DNA of 27,029 bases from Angelakisella sp. (GCA_020024515.1 JAHHTR010000020.1:1-27029), one strand, 5' to 3'. Counted from the first letter of the stretch, positions 1 through 8,760 are shown. Numbers and translations are program-made. The notes: a model not told the origin generated them from the letters alone.

Positions 1-1
1 G

Positions 2-7
2 TATAAT
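2..7 (+). promoter_or_regulatory. possible -10 box upstream of flgB
   Basis: A perfect TATAAT hexamer lies at the very start of the window, about 107 nt before the flgB start codon, with no gene between. Its -35 region would lie outside the window, so it cannot be tested here. In this AT-rich DNA a TATAAT can arise by chance. If real, it would give flgB an untranslated leader of about 100 nt; I see no recognisable riboswitch in that leader. Confidence 0.3.
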
Positions 8-113
8 GTAAGGGGATTAACATAGGAAAATCGTACATAAATTATTAATATATAAGTGTTAAATTAATATAAATATAAAAAAATGAAATATATTACATAT
101 AGGAGAGTATATT

Positions 114-476
114 ATGAATTTTACTTCTTTGTCGGGACAGGTACTGCAAAAGGGTTTAGATGCCGCATGGCTAAAAACAAAAATTATATCAACAAATATA
201 GCGAACTATGATACACCGGGCTACAAGGCGAAAAATGTTGATTTTGCTGAAGTAATGTCGAAATACAGCGAAACAGGTGAGAAAACACAAGCTTCGTACA
301 GAACAGTAGTCTACGATGACCCATCAACATCTATGCGTGTTGACGGTAATAATGTAAGTATGGAAAAAGAACAGTTAGAACTCTGGAAAACATATTCACA
401 ATATGCATATATGGTAGATAAAATAAATGGTGAGTACAATAAATTGACTTATGTTATAAAAAATACATGCAAATAA
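114..476 (+). CDS. flgB: flagellar basal-body rod protein FlgB
   Basis: FlgB is a proximal rod subunit that connects the FliE/MS-ring junction to the rest of the rod and leaves the cell through the flagellar type III exporter. The 120-residue product has the usual FlgB length. Near residues 28-40 it has the rod-family signature around NIANYDTPGYKAK, and its C-terminal half is a helix-rich coiled-coil segment ending in the typical DKINGEYNKL pattern. The ATG is preceded by an AGGAGA Shine-Dalgarno with about 9 nt spacing. It is the first gene in the window, followed 17 nt later by flgC, the standard start of a Gram-positive fla/che operon. Confidence 0.96.
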   Translation: MNFTSLSGQVLQKGLDAAWLKTKIISTNIANYDTPGYKAKNVDFAEVMSKYSETGEKTQASYRTVVYDDPSTSMRVDGNNVSMEKEQLELWKTYSQYAYMVDKINGEYNKLTYVIKNTCK

Positions 477-493
477 TATTATGAGGTGAAAAA

Positions 494-925
494 ATGGCTT
501 TTTTAAATAGTTTAAATATTGCGGGTTCTGCTCTTACAGCAGAAAGAGTTAGAACTGATATTATTTTGCAAAATCTTACAAACATAAATACAACAGGACC
601 CGATGGTAAAGCTTATCGCAGACAACAAGTTGTTTTTGAAGAAAGAGGAATAACTTTTTCGGAAACACTTCAAAAAGAACAATATAAGGTAAGTGGTGGC
701 GGTGTAAGGGTAAAAGAAATAGTTGAAAATCAAAGTGATTTTATTCCTGTATACGATCCGAGTCACCCACACGCAAATGAAGATGGTTATGTAATGATGC
801 CAAATGTTAACAGAGCAGAAGAAATGGCTGATTTAATGGTGGCAACCCGTGCCTATGAAGCAAATGTTACAGCGCTGAATGTTGTAAAAGCAATGGCTAT
901 GAAAGCATTGGAAATAGGTAAATAA
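494..925 (+). CDS. flgC: flagellar basal-body rod protein FlgC
   Basis: FlgC is a rod subunit assembled next to FlgB. The 143-residue product starts with the helical rod N-terminus (MAFLNSLNIAGSALTAERVR), carries a rod-type motif around NLTNINTTGPDGKAYRR, and ends with the conserved segment VATRAYEANVTALNVVKAMA that packs as the C-terminal helix of axial proteins. The ATG has a clear GAGGTG Shine-Dalgarno 5-6 nt upstream. It lies 17 nt after flgB and 63 nt before fliE. Length and both terminal motifs are normal for the family. Confidence 0.96.
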   Translation: MAFLNSLNIAGSALTAERVRTDIILQNLTNINTTGPDGKAYRRQQVVFEERGITFSETLQKEQYKVSGGGVRVKEIVENQSDFIPVYDPSHPHANEDGYVMMPNVNRAEEMADLMVATRAYEANVTALNVVKAMAMKALEIGK

Positions 926-988
926 TTATTTTAAAAAAACTTTGAAACTTATATTGTAAACTTTGAAAATAGGGAGGAAAAATGAACA

Positions 989-1300
989 ATGTTTATTGTA
1001 CCAATATCACAAATGCCAAGCATCAGTGAAATTCAACAATCAAAAGCAGCTACACAAGCAACAAATAAAAATACAAAAAACATACCATTTGCGGATATGT
1101 TGGCAAATGCTATGCGTGAGGCAAATGAAGCACAGGCAATAGCAAGTCAGGATAGCTATGAATTGGCTATGGGCAAAACAGATGATTTACATAATGTAAT
1201 GATAAATGCTGCAAAGGCAAGAACTGCTCTTGAATTTACAGTGGAACTTACATCAAGAGCTGTAAATGCATATAATGAAATACTGAGGATGCAAATATAA
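989..1300 (+). CDS. fliE: flagellar hook-basal body complex protein FliE
   Basis: FliE is the small adaptor between the FliF MS ring and the FlgB rod. The 103-residue product has a polar N-terminus and the two conserved C-terminal helices, including the region LHNVMINAAKARTALEFTVE and the end RAVNAYNEILRMQI. A second ATG seven bases upstream (982) is closer to the AGGGAGG Shine-Dalgarno, but its frame closes after 15 codons, so the 989 ATG is the real start. The gene ends eight bases before a strong terminator-like hairpin, which makes flgB-flgC-fliE a three-gene block. Confidence 0.95.
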   Translation: MFIVPISQMPSISEIQQSKAATQATNKNTKNIPFADMLANAMREANEAQAIASQDSYELAMGKTDDLHNVMINAAKARTALEFTVELTSRAVNAYNEILRMQI

Positions 1301-1307
1301 TAGAAAT

Positions 1308-1344
1308 ACTACTATAATTTACTTTATAGTAGTTCTTGTTTTTT
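1308..1344 (+). terminator. intrinsic terminator-like hairpin after fliE
   Basis: A perfect 10-bp inverted repeat (ACTACTATAA at 1308-1317 and TTATAGTAGT at 1324-1333) encloses a 6-nt loop and is followed at once by TCTTGTTTTTT (1334-1344). This is the form of a Rho-independent terminator, though the stem is AT-rich. It sits between fliE and fliF inside what is normally one operon, so partial termination or attenuation is more likely than a full stop. A TTGTTT (1336-1341) and TACAAT (1360-1365) pair with 18-nt spacing just downstream could be a weak restart promoter. Confidence 0.65.
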
Positions 1345-1403
1345 AAAAATATCTTTAAATACAATATTAAATCGTAAAAAAATACATAAATTTTGAGGTA
1401 GAA

Positions 1404-3047
1404 ATGGAAGAACAACTTAAAAAGTCGTTTAATACAACGAAAGAATATTTTACTAATATGTCAAAGCAAAAGCGAGGAGTTTTTATATTTTCCGGTGTTG
1501 GCATATTGTTATTTTCAATATTGGTAGTAGTGTGGTTGAATTTATCCAGCAGTAAGTTTGTAAATTTGTATACAGGTCTGGATCCAAAAGAGGCATCAGA
1601 TGTATATACAGTTTTGCAAGATTTGGGTGTAACTGCACAATTAGATAATACAGGTGCAATAAAAGTACCAAAGGGCGAAGTTGAAACTTTGCGTATTCAG
1701 CTAGCAGCAAAGGGTTACCCTAAAACTGCTCTGAGCTATGATGTTTTTTCAGATGTAAATGGACTTACATCAACAGAGTTTGAAAAGAGAGTAGGACTTG
1801 TACACGAACTACAAAACAGAGTGCAAGATACACTTGTGCGAATGCATGGAATTAATAAAGCAGTAGTAACCATTAATTTGGCACAAACAGGGAACTATGT
1901 TTGGGAACAGGATACTGCCAAAAGTACAGCAAGTGTATTGCTTACACTGTATCCGGGTGTCGAATTTAGCAAAAAACAGGTATCTGGAATAAAAAATTTG
2001 GTGGCAACAGGTATTCCAAAATTGAATCCAAAAGATGTAACAGTAGTCAATTCTGAAACACATAACGAGATGTTTGGACTTGATGAAATATCAGACGCAT
2101 CAAGTGATTTGGAGGAAGCTATACTTCGTTTAGGTCTTGAAAGACAAATGGAGCAAGCTCTTGAAGACAAAGTTTCAAAACAACTTTCGCTTAAATACGG
2201 TCCTGATGAGATGCGTGTTTCTGCCACTGTTGAGCTAAACTATGATAAAATGATTAGTGAAAGTACTCAATATAAACCGGAAGGCGACAGTAAAGCAGGT
2301 GTTATAACAAAAGTTGAAGAGTCCTATAAAATGGATTCATCAAAGACAACAAGCGGCATAGTAGGTGAGGAACAAAATACAGATATACCAATAGTTGTTG
2401 ATAAAAACGGAGATGGCATACCCGAAGCAGTTGATCATCAAAAAAATGTAGACTATGTAGTCAGTTATATTAAACAACAAGTAGAAAGAGGCAGTGCGGA
2501 AGTTGTTAATAAAACTATTGCAATAATGGTTAAGGATAAATATGAGCTTACACAACAAAGAAAAGATGAGCTTATAGAACAAGTGTCAATGGCTACAAAT
2601 ATTCCGCTTAGCAATATTTCAATAGAAAATGCAATTTCAACAACAATGTCTGATCCAACTATACAAGATAACTGGTTACAAACAGTTAAAAGTATTCTTG
2701 AAGATCCGACAATGATGGTTACTATACTGCTACTAATAGTAGCTTTGATAGTTACAATTATGTTGGTTGTAGCCAAAGTAAAAAGAGACAAAGAAAAATA
2801 TATGTATGTTGAGGAGTATGTTGCTCCTGATGGTACAACAACAATGGTTGGTGAAGATTCAACTTTTGAGGAAGAAACCAAAAAAATGCAACAAGCTATG
2901 GAAGAAAAGAAAAGACAACTTATATTGGCTGCTGAGAAACGTAAGACAGAAGAATCGGGTATTACTAATGAAATTAAAGAATTTACAAAAGTTCACCCTG
3001 AAATTACAGCAAGTTTAATTAGGACTTGGCTTAGAGAGGAAGAATAA
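1404..3047 (+). CDS. fliF: flagellar MS-ring protein FliF
   Basis: FliF forms the MS ring in the cytoplasmic membrane, houses the export gate and binds FliG. The 547-residue length is typical. A first transmembrane segment lies near residues 25-46 (GVFIFSGVGILLFSILVVVW), followed by ring-building (YscJ-like) domains with the conserved stretch around GLTSTEFEKRVGLVHELQ. A second transmembrane segment lies near 437-458. The C-terminal cytoplasmic tail ends with KVHPEITASLIRTWLREEE, the FliG-binding region. The ATG has a GAGG Shine-Dalgarno 5 nt upstream. It follows the terminator-like hairpin after fliE and ends 5 nt before fliG. Confidence 0.97.
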   Translation: MEEQLKKSFNTTKEYFTNMSKQKRGVFIFSGVGILLFSILVVVWLNLSSSKFVNLYTGLDPKEASDVYTVLQDLGVTAQLDNTGAIKVPKGEVETLRIQLAAKGYPKTALSYDVFSDVNGLTSTEFEKRVGLVHELQNRVQDTLVRMHGINKAVVTINLAQTGNYVWEQDTAKSTASVLLTLYPGVEFSKKQVSGIKNLVATGIPKLNPKDVTVVNSETHNEMFGLDEISDASSDLEEAILRLGLERQMEQALEDKVSKQLSLKYGPDEMRVSATVELNYDKMISESTQYKPEGDSKAGVITKVEESYKMDSSKTTSGIVGEEQNTDIPIVVDKNGDGIPEAVDHQKNVDYVVSYIKQQVERGSAEVVNKTIAIMVKDKYELTQQRKDELIEQVSMATNIPLSNISIENAISTTMSDPTIQDNWLQTVKSILEDPTMMVTILLLIVALIVTIMLVVAKVKRDKEKYMYVEEYVAPDGTTTMVGEDSTFEEETKKMQQAMEEKKRQLILAAEKRKTEESGITNEIKEFTKVHPEITASLIRTWLREEE

Positions 3048-3052
3048 TTATT

Positions 3053-4066
3053 ATGTCAACAACAAGTGGACAACTGACACAGGTGCAGAGAGCTGCCGCA
3101 GTTATTGTTGCTTTGGGAGCTGAACAAGCATCAGAGGTATATAAATATCTTCGTGAAGACGAAGTAGAGCAGCTTTCTGTTGAAATAGCAAAAATGGAAC
3201 GTATGTCTCCCGAGGACCTTGAAAATACAATGGAAGATTTTTATGGTCTTTGTGTTACAAAGCAGGTTATCAGCGAGGGCGGTGTAGAGTATGCAAAAGA
3301 TGTTTTGGAAAAGGCTTTTGGTGCTCAACAGGCAACCGCATATATGGAAAGAGTCAGCAAATCCATTAAAACAAAAGCATTTGACTTTGTAAGAAAAGCT
3401 GACAGTAAAAACTTATTGAACATTTTACAAAATGAACATCCACAAACAATAGCATTAGTGCTTTCTTATGCAAGGGCGGATCAGGCATCATATATTATAG
3501 CGGAGCTACCGTCTCAATTAAGAATAGATGTTATTGAAAGAATAGCGAAACTTGATAGGGCTTCACCAGAGATATTGAATATTGTGGAAAATACTCTGAG
3601 TCAAAAAGTTGAAAGTATTGTTTCTGTTGATTTGGTTGACTTGGGTGGTGTAAACTACATAGCGGATATTATGAACTATGTTGACAGAAGTATGGAGAAG
3701 AAGATATTTGATGACCTTAACATGAAAGATCCTATTCTTGCTGATGACATCAGAAAACTTATGTTTGTATTCGAAGATATCGCATTTTTGGATGAAATGT
3801 CTGTTCAAAGATTTATCAGAGATACAGATACAAAAGATTTGGCTGTTGCACTTAAAGGTGCTACACAAGATGTTCAAAGCGTATTCTTTAAGAATATGTC
3901 CAAGAGAATGGCTGAGACAGTACAGAGTGATATGGATTATCTACACAATGTACGTATGAGTGATGTTGAACAAGCTCAACAACGTATAGTTGCAATTATT
4001 CGTAAGTTGGAAGAAGAAGGCGAAATAGTAATTTCTAAGGGTGGAAAGGATGAGGTAATTGCATAA
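3053..4066 (+). CDS. fliG: flagellar motor switch protein FliG
   Basis: FliG is the rotor protein on which the stator acts. The 337-residue product shows the N-terminal FliF-binding domain, the middle-domain motif EHPQTIA (residues 128-134) used for FliM binding, and the C-terminal torque domain starting near LMFVFEDIAFLD (236-247). The helix that follows contains the charged residues expected at the MotA interface (VQRFIRDTDTKDLAVALK). The Shine-Dalgarno GAGGA lies in the last codons of fliF. The stop codon overlaps the start of fliH by 8 nt, so the two are probably translationally coupled. Confidence 0.97.
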   Translation: MSTTSGQLTQVQRAAAVIVALGAEQASEVYKYLREDEVEQLSVEIAKMERMSPEDLENTMEDFYGLCVTKQVISEGGVEYAKDVLEKAFGAQQATAYMERVSKSIKTKAFDFVRKADSKNLLNILQNEHPQTIALVLSYARADQASYIIAELPSQLRIDVIERIAKLDRASPEILNIVENTLSQKVESIVSVDLVDLGGVNYIADIMNYVDRSMEKKIFDDLNMKDPILADDIRKLMFVFEDIAFLDEMSVQRFIRDTDTKDLAVALKGATQDVQSVFFKNMSKRMAETVQSDMDYLHNVRMSDVEQAQQRIVAIIRKLEEEGEIVISKGGKDEVIA

Positions 4067-4958
4067 TGGTATATATAAAGCCTCATCAATAGTATTTTCA
4101 AATCAAGGCGTAGCTGTTAATAAAGAGAACATCCCAAGAACAATATTTGAATCTATACAAAATCTTTCTGATGATGATTTGGCAGAGTATTTGGATAAAT
4201 TGCCGGCAGAACAAAAAGAGGCTGTTGTTCAAGAAAAAAGTATAGTAGATGCTATGTTATATAATGAAAGACGAAAACTTGAAAAAGAAAGAATGGATTT
4301 TGAGGGAGAGCGTTTTAAATTAATAGAAATTTCAAAAGAGGAAGCTCGTGCCGAAAAAGAATATATATTGGAACAAGCGAGAGCCGAGGCAGAAGAAATT
4401 GTGGAACATAGCAAAATAGATGCGGAAAAGCTACACAGCCATATGCTATCCGATTTTCAAAATGAAATAGAAAAAATTAAGGCAACTGCCTATCAAGATG
4501 CCTTAAATTCAGCTAAAAGTGAGGCAATTATTCATACAAAAGACACAGTACAAGAATGTCTCAATGACATACAAAAATTCATATTATTTGCGGAAGAAAA
4601 AAGAAAAGAGTTTATAGCAAATTATGAAAGAGATATGAAGTGGGCTGTATTACAAGTTTCTAGAAAAGTTCTTAATCGTATGGTGGATAAAGATGAACTT
4701 AATATGGAAGATATGATAGTGGGTGCGGTTGATGTTGTTCGAGATGCCAACTGGATAGATGTAACTATTTCAAATGAGTCACAAAGACTGCTTGAAAAAT
4801 TAAGAGAAGAACTGTCTGTTATGGACAATGTTACAATAAATACAACTAATATGGACACAGATAGTGCAGTGGTAGCTACAAATAAAGAAATACTGGGTGT
4901 ATCTGTTGATAAACAAATAGATAATATAATTGAGTATTTTAAAAGGGCTGATAATTAG
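4059..4958 (+). CDS. fliH: flagellar assembly protein FliH (export ATPase regulator)
   Basis: FliH binds FliI, holds the ATPase at the export gate and the C-ring, and restrains it until substrate arrives. The 299-residue product has a short polar N-terminus, a long charged alpha-helical stretch near residues 65-160 rich in Glu, Lys and Ala (EEARAEKEYILEQARAEAEE), and a C-terminal globular domain resembling V-ATPase subunit E. The start is taken as TTG at 4059, inside the end of fliG, with AAAGGATGAGG just upstream. The ATG at 4066 is in another frame and stops after eight codons. Sequence is poorly conserved in this family, so position between fliG and fliI adds weight. Confidence 0.9.
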   Translation: MHNGIYKASSIVFSNQGVAVNKENIPRTIFESIQNLSDDDLAEYLDKLPAEQKEAVVQEKSIVDAMLYNERRKLEKERMDFEGERFKLIEISKEEARAEKEYILEQARAEAEEIVEHSKIDAEKLHSHMLSDFQNEIEKIKATAYQDALNSAKSEAIIHTKDTVQECLNDIQKFILFAEEKRKEFIANYERDMKWAVLQVSRKVLNRMVDKDELNMEDMIVGAVDVVRDANWIDVTISNESQRLLEKLREELSVMDNVTINTTNMDTDSAVVATNKEILGVSVDKQIDNIIEYFKRADN

Positions 4959-4985
4959 TAATATTAATTAAAGAAAGTATGGGGG

Positions 4986-6299
4986 GTGGATAATCTGGAT
5001 AGACAGAAATTTGTAAAAATGCTTATGAATGAAGACTTTTATACATATATGGGACGTATAGATAAGCTTGTAGGAATGACAGTAGAGTCAATAGGTCCGC
5101 CATGTAGTATAGGTGATGTGTGTAAAATACAAATAAATAAAAATAAAACGGTTCTATCAGAAGTTGTTGGTTTTAATGAAAATAAAATCCTCCTTATGCC
5201 ATACGAAGATTTAGATGGTATTGCTCTAAACAGTACAGTTATAAATACAGGTACAAGACTGCGTGTGCCTGTAACCGAAAATTTGATAGGAAGAACTATT
5301 GATGCACTAGGTAATCCGCTTGATGGAGGCCCACCGATAGAATATACGGAAACAATGCTTATTGATGGTGAGCCATCAAACCCAATGTTGCGACCAAGTA
5401 TCAAAGAACCGATAGAAATGGGAGTACGAGCTATTGACGGATTTTTGACGATAGGTAAAGGACAAAGAATGGGTATATTTGCCGGCAGTGGTGTTGGTAA
5501 AAGTACACTTATGGGTATGCTTGCACGAAATGTTAAAGCAGATGTGAATGTTATAGCTCTGGTTGGTGAACGTGGCAGAGAAGTTTTGGAATTTATTAAT
5601 CGAGATCTTGGACCTGAGGGTATAAAACGTTCAGTATTAGTTGTTGCGACGTCTGATCAACCTGCTATGATGCGTTCGAAATGCTCGCTTACTGCTACTA
5701 CTATTGCGGAATACTTTCAAAAGCAAGGAAAAGATGTTCTTCTTATGATGGACTCTCTTACCCGTTATTGTATGGCACAGAGAGAGATAGGACTGGCGAC
5801 AGGCGAGCCACCGGTTGCCAGAGGCTATACACCGTCAATGTATAAGGTATTGCCAAGACTTTTGGAAAGAGCCGGAAACTTTGAAAAAGGTTCTATCACA
5901 GGAATATATACCGTACTTGTTGAAGGTGATGATGCAAATGAACCTATATCGGATACAGTACGTGGTATTATTGACGGACATATTATGCTATCAAGAAAAG
6001 TTGCTGCAAAAAACCATTATCCGGCTATTGATATATCATCAAGCGTAAGCCGTCTGATGAGTGAAATAGCAAGTTCAGAGCACAAAATGGCAGCATCGGA
6101 ACTTCGTAATATGCTGGCTGTTTATAATGCAAATGTTGACTTGATATCAATAGGTGCATATAAAAGTGGTGGTAATCCTGAACTTGACAGAGCCGTTGAA
6201 AATATAGATAAATTAAATAATTTCTTAAAACAACGTGTTGATGAAAAAGTTACATTTGAAGAAACCGTAGCGGCATTAACATCAATATTAAATGAATAA
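4986..6299 (+). CDS. fliI: flagellum-specific ATP synthase FliI (export ATPase)
   Basis: FliI is the F1-beta-like ATPase that helps load and unfold export substrates. The 437-residue product shows the Walker A motif AGSGVGKST (residues 166-174), the catalytic segment VGERGREV (193-200), Walker B MMDSLTR (254-260), and the family signature ATGEPPVARGYTPSMY, which separates FliI from F1-beta. The start is uncertain. GTG at 4986 lies inside a GGGGGGTGG run that looks like the Shine-Dalgarno itself. CTG at 4995 is well spaced from that run, and ATG at 5019 is also in frame; all keep the whole ATPase. Genes fliH and fliJ flank it, as usual. Confidence 0.96.
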   Translation: MDNLDRQKFVKMLMNEDFYTYMGRIDKLVGMTVESIGPPCSIGDVCKIQINKNKTVLSEVVGFNENKILLMPYEDLDGIALNSTVINTGTRLRVPVTENLIGRTIDALGNPLDGGPPIEYTETMLIDGEPSNPMLRPSIKEPIEMGVRAIDGFLTIGKGQRMGIFAGSGVGKSTLMGMLARNVKADVNVIALVGERGREVLEFINRDLGPEGIKRSVLVVATSDQPAMMRSKCSLTATTIAEYFQKQGKDVLLMMDSLTRYCMAQREIGLATGEPPVARGYTPSMYKVLPRLLERAGNFEKGSITGIYTVLVEGDDANEPISDTVRGIIDGHIMLSRKVAAKNHYPAIDISSSVSRLMSEIASSEHKMAASELRNMLAVYNANVDLISIGAYKSGGNPELDRAVENIDKLNNFLKQRVDEKVTFEETVAALTSILNE

Positions 6300-6326
6300 T
6301 AGATTTAGTTTTATGAGGATTGAAAT

Positions 6327-6788
6327 TTGAAAAAGTTTAAGTTTTCTTTTGAAAGAATTTTAAATTACAGACAGTCGATATTCGATAAAGAAAAAAACGT
6401 GCTTGTGGAACTGTATGCCAATCGCAACGACATAGAACAAGAACTTGACAGATACAAAAAAATATACAGTGAGCTTTGTGAAGAACAAAAAATATCTGTA
6501 CAAAACGGTATAGAAGTTTTTGAGTATAAACAGTTGTGTTTACGATTGGAAAGTGCAAAAAGAAAAATAGAAGAAGTTACTGAAAATCTAAAAAATATAG
6601 AATATAAGATAGATAGACAAAGAGATGTTGTTACTAAGGCGTCAAAAGAGGTTAAGGCTTTTGAAAATTTAAAAGAGAAAAAACAAGAGGAATTTGACTT
6701 TGAACTGTCAAAAGAAGAACAAGAAAGAATAATGGAACTTGTTGGTAATAATGCGGCAGAACAAATTATAAATGCCAATAAAAATTAG
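6327..6788 (+). CDS. fliJ: flagellar export chaperone-escort protein FliJ
   Basis: FliJ is the coiled-coil stalk that sits in the FliI hexamer and contacts FlhA. The 153-residue product starts with the FliJ-type segment KKFKFSFERILNYRQSIFDK and is otherwise almost entirely charged helix with heptad-like spacing, as expected for two long antiparallel helices. The start is TTG at 6327, with GAGG 8 nt upstream. It lies 27 nt after fliI and is followed by a 13-bp AT-rich hairpin before fliK. Identification rests on the N-terminal motif, length and position; the family is variable in sequence. Confidence 0.9.
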   Translation: MKKFKFSFERILNYRQSIFDKEKNVLVELYANRNDIEQELDRYKKIYSELCEEQKISVQNGIEVFEYKQLCLRLESAKRKIEEVTENLKNIEYKIDRQRDVVTKASKEVKAFENLKEKKQEEFDFELSKEEQERIMELVGNNAAEQIINANKN

Positions 6789-6793
6789 TTGAT

Positions 6794-6826
6794 AAAATGA
6801 AACATATAATAATTATGTTTCATTTT
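6794..6826 (+). terminator. AT-rich hairpin between fliJ and fliK
   Basis: AAAATGAAACATA (6794-6806) and TATGTTTCATTTT (6814-6826) form a perfect 13-bp inverted repeat with a 7-nt loop. The four terminal T residues belong to the stem and are followed by AATC, so it is a poor classical terminator. It may act as an attenuator, an mRNA-processing site or a stabilising 3' end. It sits exactly between the export-ATPase genes and the hook genes. Confidence 0.4.
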
Positions 6827-6864
6827 AATCATAAATATTATATATTATAGAGGTAGGTGAAAAA

Positions 6865-7917
6865 ATGGAAGCAATATCAATGAACGTGGCAAGTGCTGTT
6901 AATATGGCTGCTTCACAGAAAATGCAGGGAATGTCAAGTGGTGGTAACAGTGATTTTTTACAGCAATTAACGGGTGCTATGCAAACAGGCAATACAGACT
7001 CTTTTTTGAAAATATTGACTGCAAATATCAATATGGACAAAAAAATGCTTGATGATATTATGAAAAATAATTCAGAAGCTATGCAAATGATGATGGCACA
7101 GCTAATGGGTATTATTTCAAATATAAACTATGTTGATGTAGAAAATAATCAGGAATTGTTAAATACTGTTGAAACAAATTTTAAAGCGCTAGACTTAAAC
7201 AAACTTTTTGATAAGACAGTAGTACAACCAGAAGAACAATCACAAGAGCCAAAAGTTGAGCAAAAACCATTTATGGAAGTTTTGTCAGTTGAAACAAACA
7301 AAGAGAAAAAGACAGATGAAAATATAATCAAGTCGTTTGATCAAAATATTGAACAGGCAAAACGTATTATGGGTGAAACAAAGATAAAAGCTGTTTCTCA
7401 ATCAGACTTGGCAGAATTAGGTGGTTTTGCACAAGGGGTATCAGTTATGAATACATCAACTGTAACAATGCAAGACCTTTCTGAGATTTCTCCAAAAATT
7501 ATTATGGAGCAAATAGAAAACGGAATTAAAGAGGGAATTAAGCTTAAACATGACAATATTGTTATAAAGCTACATCCGGAAGGTTTGGGACAAGTTACAG
7601 TAAAAATGACAGATGTAAACGGAAAAATATCACTTGATATAATAACTGCAAGCCAGTACGCACACAATGCACTTAATAGTGAGATAGAATCACTGAAAGA
7701 GTCATTAAGACAATATAATGCGGAAGTTAATAGCCTTGTTGCAGCAAACGGTTTTAATTTTGCACAAGAGAATGGGCAGAATAATCAAGGCGGTAGTCAA
7801 CAACAAAATCATAACAGAAATGTTGAGTACTATGAAGATGTGGCATATACAAATGATATGACTACTATGGAAGAATATGTAAGGGCATTGAGCAAGGCAC
7901 TTACAAGATATATATGA
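6865..7917 (+). CDS. fliK: flagellar hook-length control protein FliK
   Basis: FliK is exported during hook growth and, through its C-terminal domain, switches the exporter from hook to filament substrates by acting on FlhB. The 350-residue product has a Met/Gln/Asn-rich unstructured N-terminal two thirds, which fits the ruler region. The C-terminal Flg_hook domain lies near residues 210-300, with the hallmark LHPEGLGQV (236-244) and a helix around SEIESLKESLRQY. The tail after 300 is Gln/Asn-rich. The start ATG has GAGGT/AGGTG upstream. It stands between fliJ and flgD, the standard place. Confidence 0.9.
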   Translation: MEAISMNVASAVNMAASQKMQGMSSGGNSDFLQQLTGAMQTGNTDSFLKILTANINMDKKMLDDIMKNNSEAMQMMMAQLMGIISNINYVDVENNQELLNTVETNFKALDLNKLFDKTVVQPEEQSQEPKVEQKPFMEVLSVETNKEKKTDENIIKSFDQNIEQAKRIMGETKIKAVSQSDLAELGGFAQGVSVMNTSTVTMQDLSEISPKIIMEQIENGIKEGIKLKHDNIVIKLHPEGLGQVTVKMTDVNGKISLDIITASQYAHNALNSEIESLKESLRQYNAEVNSLVAANGFNFAQENGQNNQGGSQQQNHNRNVEYYEDVAYTNDMTTMEEYVRALSKALTRYI

Positions 7918-7935
7918 TGAAAGGAGGATAAAACA

Positions 7936-8760
7936 GTGAATACACTAAATAATAAAATGGCAATGTCTGCCATAAATTCCGAACAATATAAACTTTTGGG
8001 AGCAACATCTGCAAGATCAAAGGGTAATAATTTTAATGCAGTATATGAGGATGAATCTGCAAAGACACCTACTGTTGATATGTTTTTGCAGCTTATGATA
8101 GCACAAATGCAAAACCAAGACCCGATGAATCCTGTTGATGATACACAATATGTAACACAGATGTCACAGATAGCGGCAATGCAACAAATGCAAGAACTTG
8201 CTTACTATTCACGTTCAAACTTTGTTATGTCAATGGTTGGAAACAACGTAACCGTTGCTCAGCACAAAATAGGGGGTGGAGTTGACAGTATAACAGGTAT
8301 AGTTGAAAAGGTTAGTTTGGTAGGTGGCGAATACAAAGTTTATGTTAAAGGTATTGCTTATGACCTAAATCAAGTAATGGAAATTCATCCAAAACCAAAT
8401 GACAGACCAAACGGTGATACAGAAGACAGTGTTATTACAAAATATGGCTTGTCTTTGCAGGACACTACATCTACAAGCGCAACAGTAAACTGGGAAGTAC
8501 CGACAACTGAGGAAGACAGTAATGCAGATTTAATGAGATATACTGTTTATTATTCCACATCACCTGATATGGATACGGTTGAACAAGTTAAAAAAGGTAC
8601 AAGAGTAGGAAAATTGGAAGAAACAGGTATTAATGAATTGCAAATAAAAGACTTGGAGCCTAATACAACATATTATGCTAATATTATTGCAAAAGATGCA
8701 ACAGGTAAAGAGTTTGTTTATAAGAAAATATCATTTATTACAGATAAGGCAGACAGTTAA
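7936..8760 (+). CDS. flgD: hook assembly/capping protein FlgD with C-terminal fibronectin-III domain
   Basis: FlgD caps the growing hook and promotes FlgE assembly. The 274-residue product has the FlgD N-terminal domain with MFLQLMIAQMQNQDPMNPVD (about residues 49-68), then a small beta domain near 100-150 (VGNNVTVAQ to DLNQVMEI). An acidic linker leads to a domain near 168-270 with fibronectin type III features: a VNW core Trp at 186, YTVYYS, and LEPNTTYYANI. Compact Bacillota FlgD proteins often end after the beta domain, so the added C-terminal domain is notable. The start is GTG with AAAGGAGG 8 nt upstream; the next ATG is inside the domain-leading segment. Confidence 0.94.
   Translation: MNTLNNKMAMSAINSEQYKLLGATSARSKGNNFNAVYEDESAKTPTVDMFLQLMIAQMQNQDPMNPVDDTQYVTQMSQIAAMQQMQELAYYSRSNFVMSMVGNNVTVAQHKIGGGVDSITGIVEKVSLVGGEYKVYVKGIAYDLNQVMEIHPKPNDRPNGDTEDSVITKYGLSLQDTTSTSATVNWEVPTTEEDSNADLMRYTVYYSTSPDMDTVEQVKKGTRVGKLEETGINELQIKDLEPNTTYYANIIAKDATGKEFVYKKISFITDKADS

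Noticed and set aside
982..1029. Alternative ATG start for fliE
   Set aside because: It has good ribosome-site spacing, but its frame stops after 15 codons and gives no FliE sequence.
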